Source: Saprospiraceae bacterium (GTDB lineage: Bacteria; Bacteroidota; Bacteroidia; Chitinophagales; Saprospiraceae). Taken from it: a stretch of 40,083 nt of DNA. Positions 37,401-40,083 of this stretch are shown here, piece by piece; the stretch's first letter is position 1; each line of letters opens with the position of its first letter. Position numbers and translations under genes: made by a program. The notes beneath the pieces are model-generated. The model was not told the origin of the DNA. It saw only the letters and a program-made list of their open reading frames with translations, and made no database searches. Location: assembly GCA_020627965.1 (NCBI GenBank), contig JAHDFX010000023.1:1-40083 (forward strand), in the 5' to 3' direction.

Positions 37401-37703
37401 ATTGAACGCGATGTTCATTTGCCAAGCGCATTTTCACCAAATGATGACGGAGACAATGATATTTTTTACCCCCGAACCATCCGTAAAAGCGTCACCAATA
37501 TAAAAACATTCAAAATATTTGACCGATGGGGAGAATTGCTTTATGAAATAGATAATATTCAGCCCAATGACGCTGATGTAGGCTGGAATGGAATCTTCAA
37601 AGGAAAAGATTTATCTCCGGCAGTCTTTGTTTATTTTATGGAGGTTGAGTATTGCGATAACAAATCAAAAAGATTTAAAGGTAACGTCACTTTAATCCGA
37701 TAA
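31437..37703 (+). CDS. Giant PKD/SprB-repeat adhesin with gliding-type C-terminal domain
   Basis: 2088 residues with signal peptide 1 to about 25 (INKGYTQ). About nine PKD-like beta domains lie between residues 150 and 1280, recognised by WDFGDGNTS-type motifs near 177, 669, 754, 999, 1079 and 1247 and weaker ones between. About eight SprB-type repeats follow (about 1300-1910), each with a C-(F/N/T)-G-x-x-(D/N)-G start, a GGT-P-Y-x-(Y/F)-x-W middle and an end near V(T)DANGC. The last about 95 residues (from HLPSAFSPNDDGDNDIF, then KIFDRWGELLYE, NGIFKGKDLSPAVFVYF, ending GNVTLIR) are the gliding-motility-associated type B T9SS C-terminal domain. SprB of Flavobacterium is a moving surface adhesin; this protein is shorter but similarly built. 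A SprF-like gene follows 22 nt later. Confidence 0.93.
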   Translation: MRFLFVKVFVLASVFLFVHINKGYTQASCDDTPIENGCPVQITAELVYQGGINTFCEGDTIFATPQSIVPVDGFIIDWGDGTIEMVNSSVELSHVIEISDSLACSKPENTINPYQVGLFAFVECAGDNVSSYCNTFPIQIILNPRPKIAPASVTICEDEVFQFTNLTCPDGNYDYLWDFGDGNTSTAFEPSHSYDTPGTYNVTLAASNQNTCITTVTSEPILVNVEEPPLANFTYDNGTSNLTDTFCVNSILSFTNTSEEAVGYQWEIDPASGGIFLGMTSDTSTNPVILFDEIGDIDITLTAFSAFCPSDDTTITITIVPPTVVNLPPDDTICVGDPSVMIPTDTEFFPGDSCTLTMDGMLIPGCTITTGSVGVFELCYYYTDDNMCSGIACQTITVEGITPTALETLTLCDIYAEFDLEEELGLEEDMGATGTWTGDGIVNADEGIFNPDLATSNPAEVIYTFTTINGCFYVDTLVINIETLIADAGADTTICATIGTTIQLDGIPTGIGEWSPPNLIDSDGLITVSTDNLGTNDYTYTIFSGEVCESSDVVSITIADYSVNLTDTVVFVCEDENSYTLEQTSPSGGVWSGPFVNPNTGVIDINMLAVDCYMYYYTVSDTSINCSGTDSLQLCVRPRPVFDFEIIECVNNTLTFDTINTTPNGTITWEWGDGTSNTSPPSGLPIEHDYPGPGIYSVTVTYSIGVCDTIHIEEVTVEEPPLASFEIEQLDTCAVSTVSFNNLSVGGDNATYFWDFGNGQTSEMENPDPVDYQGGENILTYYVSLTVTNGCGSAVFEDSLIVKPSPLPYFNTQYNEYCSGDTVVIANNSQGEPDSFIWDYGTTDGITMISEDTLIYYVDVPTEIEITLSATNECGTVDSVKTITINPTDIVAGFNVPMMNYFCVGEPIQFTNSATLDSTVFYVFGDGDTTSVPDPIHIYDAPGNYEAIQYAYGCGTDSFVVAINVEEGPLADFSIESIACPGDTVSVMNMSANAVDGEWDFGNGQTYQGTDPILPVYEYPGIYTVSLVAIAMNGCTDSIEKEITILPKPPVAFEIPDTLCVGDTITFINTSIGTGECVWDFGDGNTSTGCDTVWHSYSTALPYDVSLTITDINGCDSTYTRQILPWEIPDVDFEVIVNDSCGPSTIEIINNTTNAQDYAWEFNGMTSNATNPIFNYVPNANDPPYNGETIQIYLTASNANGCSAMDSVGVTLYAPPIADFEVNAPAGCASFMAVFTNNSIGATSYEWNFGDGGNSFDENPVHPYSTAGDYIVTLIAKTDFCTDTTSRNIIVNPMLEVEFDSISPSCFGYSNGSIDTVSIIGTPPYAFEWSNGEQSPELDNLPAGIYTVTITDAAACEQTATVNLTEPDELLLTAIMTDSVSCNGLMDGNALATATGGTGLYTYLWDNEATNPQNTALDAGLHTLTVTDENACTATASVNILEPELLVANIITNEASNCQTCSGIAEVATTGGTAPFIYEWSNGETGSMATNLCPGTHTVTITDFNNCTNTAEVETGNQNNLVIDNITITNPISCFGACDGELTVNIISGTPDYTYLWNPILPDTNIVNVCAGTYLLTLTDANGCEATASVSITEPNELVNLTEVDGNVQCTGESNGVATITPTGGTLPYDYLWDNGEITPQASNLSAGVHTVTVIDANGCITIGTETITEPVELTVSAALINNAYCFGSATGSAEANVNGGTLPYDFFWDNGENTPVAVSLGAGMHSITIVDANGCTIMDSIGIAEPPELLIVIENTQNISCTGGNNGFIETDVDGGTPPYNYLWNNGTTNANIYNLTEGNYTLTVTDAQNCNSITSVILTEELTIGFNAAVQHITCFGYGDGIITIDSVFGGTEPYLLTFDNDTANTQIIFGGQDNFQANLEPGWYNISIQDGENCTYNDSIFVIEPSPLTIDLGDDQQIELGESIIITPVANIPPSQYFYDWTGIPDSMMGMFILDYMPKSDQYITIHIEDENGCIARDTLEVEVLIERDVHLPSAFSPNDDGDNDIFYPRTIRKSVTNIKTFKIFDRWGELLYEIDNIQPNDADVGWNGIFKGKDLSPAVFVYFMEVEYCDNKSKRFKGNVTLIR

Positions 37704-37725
37704 GGATAATCTAAAAAACATAGTC

Positions 37726-38796
37726 ATGAAAAATATAAACTTAGTCATCATTATATTGCTGATTAGTCAGCTGGGTTTAGGACAAGACATTCATTTCTCA
37801 CAACCTACAGCTACTCCACATGTCATTAACCCTGCCTTTACGGGAGCAGGAAATGCTCAATTTTCTCTGGGAGGAACATATCGAAACCAGTGGAGAAGTG
37901 TGAGTCCGACAAAGACCTTTGAGACAAAAAATGTTTTCTTTGACGGACGATATTGCATGAAAAATAATTTTGTCATTGGGGGAGGAATAAATTTTTATCA
38001 CGACCAGGCAGGAATTACCAACTTCATAACTAATCATATCCAGCTATCTGGTTCGGCACACATAAAGCTTAACTACCGGAATAAGATAAATTCTAGAAAG
38101 CAATACACCTTTTTAGGGCTTGGATTTGGTGCAGGATGGGCACAAAAAAGATTAAATAGAAGTGCTTTAACATTTAACGATCAATTCAACACACTAACTG
38201 GAAACTTTGACAATAATATTCCTTCTTCGGATATGATTACAAATCCCAAACACCACGATTGGGACATTGGGACAGGGATTTTTCTTTGGCATGGAGGAAA
38301 ACAACTCTTTTTTAATGCCGGTTTTGCGCTTCACCATGCACGAAGTCCAAGACAAAATTTCTTACCAGAGGAAGAAGTGCTACTCAAAAAAAGAATGGTA
38401 CTTCACGGCGGATTAGTTTGGAAAACAAACAATGATATAGTCAAAGAAATTGGGGGAAGAACCGTCTTACAATACCAGGCTCCATACCTAAGCTCCCTTA
38501 TATCTGGAGATGTGGGTTTTAATATTGGTCATTCAAAATCTGACAAATTCAGTTTTCATATTGGAAACGGATTCAGAATTTCCGGACAAGTCGAAGACAA
38601 TAGCCCAGTATTAGTTGATGCTATTATTCCTTCAGTAGGTTTAAATCTAGATAATTTCAGAATTTCAGCCAGTTACGATATCAATGTATCTCCTCTCAAG
38701 AAGGCATCTGGCACCAAGGGAGGTTTTGAATTGTCTATTATTCAGCGGTTTGGTGAATTTTGCAATTCTTCCGTTGATTGCCCAAAACTTTTTTAG
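37726..38796 (+). CDS. PorP/SprF-family type IX secretion outer-membrane protein
   Basis: 356 residues; signal peptide 1-19 (QLGLGQ). Family landmarks: DIHFSQPTATPHVINPAFTG at the mature N-terminus (the 'HFSQ…P…NPA-TG' block), LGGTYRNQWRSV, and GGGINFYHDQAGITN ('D-aG'). The body consists of barrel strands ending LSIIQRFGEF. PorP/SprF proteins help translocate or retain type B T9SS cargo; each large adhesin gene often has its own SprF-like partner. It starts 22 nt after the adhesin stop and is certainly co-transcribed with it. The C-terminal tail (CNSSVDCPKLF) has two cysteines beyond the last strand. Usual length. Confidence 0.95.
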   Translation: MKNINLVIIILLISQLGLGQDIHFSQPTATPHVINPAFTGAGNAQFSLGGTYRNQWRSVSPTKTFETKNVFFDGRYCMKNNFVIGGGINFYHDQAGITNFITNHIQLSGSAHIKLNYRNKINSRKQYTFLGLGFGAGWAQKRLNRSALTFNDQFNTLTGNFDNNIPSSDMITNPKHHDWDIGTGIFLWHGGKQLFFNAGFALHHARSPRQNFLPEEEVLLKKRMVLHGGLVWKTNNDIVKEIGGRTVLQYQAPYLSSLISGDVGFNIGHSKSDKFSFHIGNGFRISGQVEDNSPVLVDAIIPSVGLNLDNFRISASYDINVSPLKKASGTKGGFELSIIQRFGEFCNSSVDCPKLF

Positions 38797-38867
38797 GGAA
38801 AACATTTTATCCTGTACTCAGCACAGAATTAATAAAAGCGCCTAAAAAGTGCATTGAGTATTTCGAT

Positions 38868-38931
38868 GGGTTGAAACCTACCGCTTTTGCCAAATTAACG
38901 TTTTGTTGGCAAAAGCGTAGGGTTTCAACCC
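38868..38931. repeat. 26-bp imperfect hairpin carrying GGTTGAAACC motifs
   Basis: GGGTTGAAACC-tacc-GCTTTTGCCAA (38868-38893) pairs with TTGGCAAAAGC-gtag-GGTTTCAACCC (38906-38931), the only mismatches being in the central four bases, around a 12-nt loop. This is a very stable extragenic hairpin of the REP or MITE-core kind. Confidence 0.8.
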
Positions 38932-39068
38932 TACGCAAATAGTGAAAATTGGTCGAACAGCTACAACTTTCCGCCCTTTTAAAGGTTTCAACCTTAGGTC
39001 GCAAGACAGGATCAAGGAGGGGATATTGAGGAATTTGAGTAAAACTGACACAGAATTTTGAACACTCC

Positions 39069-39152
39069 CCAGAGAACAACCTTGCTGTTCCAGAGAACAA
39101 CATTGTTCTGCCGAAGAGAAACACTGTTCTGCCGAAGAACAACACTGTTCTG
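39069..39152. repeat. Four tandem 21-bp palindromic iterons
   Basis: Units at 39069-39089, 39090-39110, 39111-39131 and 39132-39152, each with a head cc(a/g)aGAGAACAAC and tail (c/a)(c/t)TGTTCTG. Each unit contains a dyad AGAACA-n(3-5)-TGTTCT, so the array places a palindrome every two helical turns. It lies in the right third of the 402-bp element. Confidence 0.8.
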
Positions 39153-39237
39153 CTGAGGCTACGGCTTATAAACAAATTGTAGATTACCACTGAGTACAGG
39201 ACAAAACCCTATTTTAATTATAAACAACTAATTATCA

Positions 39238-39285
39238 ATGGCATACTATTCACTTATTGCGCCGTTAGGTGCTAAATATTGGTAG
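39238..39285 (+). other. 15-codon leader ORF abutting the next gene in frame
   Basis: ATG at 39238 opens MAYYSLIAPLGAKYW and ends in TAG at 39283-39285, immediately followed in the same frame by the ATG of the 106-residue protein. It may be a leader peptide, or a nonsense-interrupted N-terminus. There is no direct evidence that it is translated. Confidence 0.35.
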
Positions 39286-39606
39286 ATGGAAGATATGGAA
39301 CAAATAGTAAAATCTAAGACAGTAACCATAAAAATCTGGGATAATGAGAAAGAAGACGGAGACATCATTTCAGTATATTTAAATGGTGCCCGTATCAAAA
39401 AAGAAATTACTGTAAAAAAGACCGAACATATATTTACACTTGACCTAAAAGAAGGAGCGAATACTTTTAAATTATTTGCTCATAATGAAGGTCAGCAATC
39501 GCCCAATACCGCAGCTATATTAATTGATGATGGTACTCAAGAATATAAAAGGGAATTGAGTTGTAAGAAAAATGAATGTGCTGAGTTGACAATTATACTA
39601 AATTAA
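39286..39606 (+). CDS. Small all-beta domain protein, unknown function
   Basis: 106 residues, no signal peptide. The pattern VTIKIWDNEKEDGDIISVYL, then NGARI, TFKLFAHNEGQQSPNTAAI and a final ELTIILN strand is a single beta-sandwich domain. I recall it from Bacteroidota, where it occurs attached to caspase-like (peptidase C14) proteins or alone (from memory, not checked). Starts at 39286 or at the ATG at 39295 (MEQIVKSK) are both possible. Standing alone without an export signal, it may be a stray or truncated domain. Upstream lie the 15-codon ORF and the 402-bp element; downstream a hairpin cluster. Confidence 0.6.
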   Translation: MEDMEQIVKSKTVTIKIWDNEKEDGDIISVYLNGARIKKEITVKKTEHIFTLDLKEGANTFKLFAHNEGQQSPNTAAILIDDGTQEYKRELSCKKNECAELTIILN

Positions 39607-39641
39607 AAAGGGGGCAGACAACTTCACAGTCCATCCACCCC
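39605..39641 (-). terminator. Intrinsic terminator with conserved upstream tag
   Basis: On the reverse strand GGGG…CCCC encloses a shorter inner stem and is followed by TTTTT. The 12-nt sequence GTTACTTAGACC before it (39644-39655) also precedes the terminator at 19749-19784. The A-run on the other strand allows partial use by the forward gene ending at 39606. Confidence 0.6.
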
Positions 39642-39654
39642 TTGGTCTAAGTAA

Positions 39655-39695
39655 CGCTTCTTCGTCAGGCGGTTACAGGGAGTGACGAAAAAGCG
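39655..39695. repeat. 13-bp inverted repeat between convergent genes
   Basis: CGCTTCTTCGTCA and TGACGAAAAAGCG pair at 12 of 13 positions around a 15-nt loop. It lies between two terminator-like hairpins; probably a second termination or stabilising structure. Confidence 0.6.
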
Positions 39696-39712
39696 TAGTA
39701 AAATCTTTAAAT

Positions 39713-39742
39713 AAAAAACAGCCCGCACAGAAGAGGGACTGT
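39713..39742 (-). terminator. Intrinsic terminator of the reverse mini-protein gene
   Basis: Reverse strand ACAGTCCC…GGGCTGT followed by TTTTTATTT, 28 nt after the mini-protein stop codon. Confidence 0.75.
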
Positions 39743-39769
39743 CTAGTAATCTTATAAAGAGGATTCGCC

Positions 39770-40083
39770 TTATTTTAAATTGAAATTTACTTCTTTCGTA
39801 TAATTTGTAACCCTTAACTCTATGGTATAATTACCATCAGGTAAGTGCTCTGTATTGAATATCACTGAATTACCATTTGTTACCTGAACTGCTGCTGCCT
39901 GTCCGGTGACTTTGCGTAGCTTTATTACCGCCATCTTGTTTTGCAAGTTTGCAGGGAGTTGAGAGCGGTCAATACGAACTTCAGCTGCGGCTCTTCCTAT
40001 TTGAATAACAGAAATGGTGCCTCCCTGCGGAGCCATTTCAACTACAGAATTTATTAGTATATTAGAAGAAATTTTAAGACTTG
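39770..40083 (-). CDS. Sorting-domain-like mini-protein, C-terminal part (5' end outside window)
   Basis: The frame is open to the end of the window. The Met at 40036 is internal, since the residues upstream (…ILINSVVE-MAPQGG) line up with VNSIAPQGG of the paralogue at 24366-24761. Visible part: 104 codons. It has APQGGTISVIQIGR, VRIDRSQLPANLQNKMAVIKL, VIFNTEHLPDGNYTIELRV and the end KEVNFNLK. As in the paralogue, the C-terminal half follows a type A T9SS sorting domain. Here the last two residues are LK. An upstream cargo domain outside the window cannot be excluded, but the paralogue suggests only a signal peptide is missing. Confidence 0.7.
   Translation of the reverse strand, partial: SLKISSNILINSVVEMAPQGGTISVIQIGRAAAEVRIDRSQLPANLQNKMAVIKLRKVTGQAAAVQVTNGNSVIFNTEHLPDGNYTIELRVTNYTKEVNFNLK

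Larger units (their letters stand above)
38805..39206. repeat. 402-bp element with 17-bp terminal inverted repeats (MITE-like)
   Basis: TTTTATCCTGTACTCAG (38805-38821) and CTGAGTACAGGACAAAA (39190-39206) are inverted copies with one mismatch in 17. Inside lie a 26-bp hairpin, three copies of the GGTTTCAACC/GGTTGAAACC motif (one inside AAGGTTTCAACCTT), and four 21-bp iterons. No transposase is present. No target-site duplication is apparent. It fills the 489-bp gap after the SprF-like gene. A reverse-strand ORF almost the length of the element is a by-product of the repeats. Confidence 0.65.

Noticed and set aside
39069-39152. Iteron array considered as a CRISPR array
   Set aside because: Units abut with no spacers and no cas gene is nearby.
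38807-39190. Reverse ORF of 127 codons with a 7-residue repeat (RTVLFFG-like)
   Set aside because: GTG start, boundaries coincide with the terminal inverted repeats, and the peptide repeat is just the 21-bp iterons read in frame. No protein-like composition outside the repeats.
1-40083. tRNA, rRNA, complete IS or prophage genes
   Set aside because: None recognised on either strand by eye; a covariance-model scan would be needed to exclude small RNAs.

Overview
The window looks like chromosomal DNA from a low-GC member of the Bacteroidota, most likely a Saprospiraceae-like gliding or surface-active bacterium. The pointers are: (i) TAnnTTTG-type promoter boxes, one with a TTTG element exactly 19 nt upstream; (ii) type IX secretion (T9SS) cargo with type A and type B (gliding-associated) C-terminal signals; (iii) a PorP/SprF protein beside a giant PKD/SprB-repeat adhesin; and (iv) many short N-termini of the form MKxxx…(Q/A) typical of Sec-exported Bacteroidota proteins. 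The genus cannot be fixed from the sequence alone. No tRNA, rRNA, CRISPR array or complete insertion sequence was seen.

Layout. 1-1907: the end of a DUF2335 membrane protein, a RelE-type toxin-antitoxin pair and an AbiJ-like HEPN abortive-infection gene, closed by a 50-nt palindromic terminator. 1961-4365: aconitase (reverse) with a textbook Bacteroidota promoter. 4405-4583: a small element with 16-bp perfect terminal inverted repeats. 4613-18882: an extracellular polysaccharide and surface region. It holds a T9SS cargo protein, a GH10 xylanase, a 1785-residue lamin-tail/CotH protein, a secreted propeller-like protein and a GH16 glucanase with three carbohydrate-binding modules. 18945-22479: a DUF547 lipoprotein and a four-gene reverse cluster of envelope proteins of unknown role, with several strong hairpins. 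22954-24761: a cytosolic helical-repeat protein converging on a tiny secreted protein that is little more than a T9SS sorting-domain fold.

25142-31202 is the most interesting stretch. An exported TPR-CHAT (caspase-like) protease is followed by a tight operon of an ECF-like sigma factor, a single-pass membrane protein with an anti-sigma-like N-terminus and a periplasmic TPR domain, and an exported M48-like zinc protease with TPR-like repeats. The gene order suggests a protease-controlled envelope-to-nucleoid signalling module, analogous in logic (not in homology of all parts) to CHAT-protease/anti-sigma/sigma systems. This is inference.

31437-38796: the 2088-residue PKD/SprB-repeat adhesin and its SprF-like partner. 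38805-39206: a 402-bp element with 17-bp terminal inverted repeats, an internal 26-bp hairpin and an array of 21-bp palindromic iterons. 39238-40083: a 15-codon leader ORF abutting a small beta-domain protein, a cluster of three hairpins, and the C-terminal part of a second sorting-domain-like mini-protein that runs off the window.
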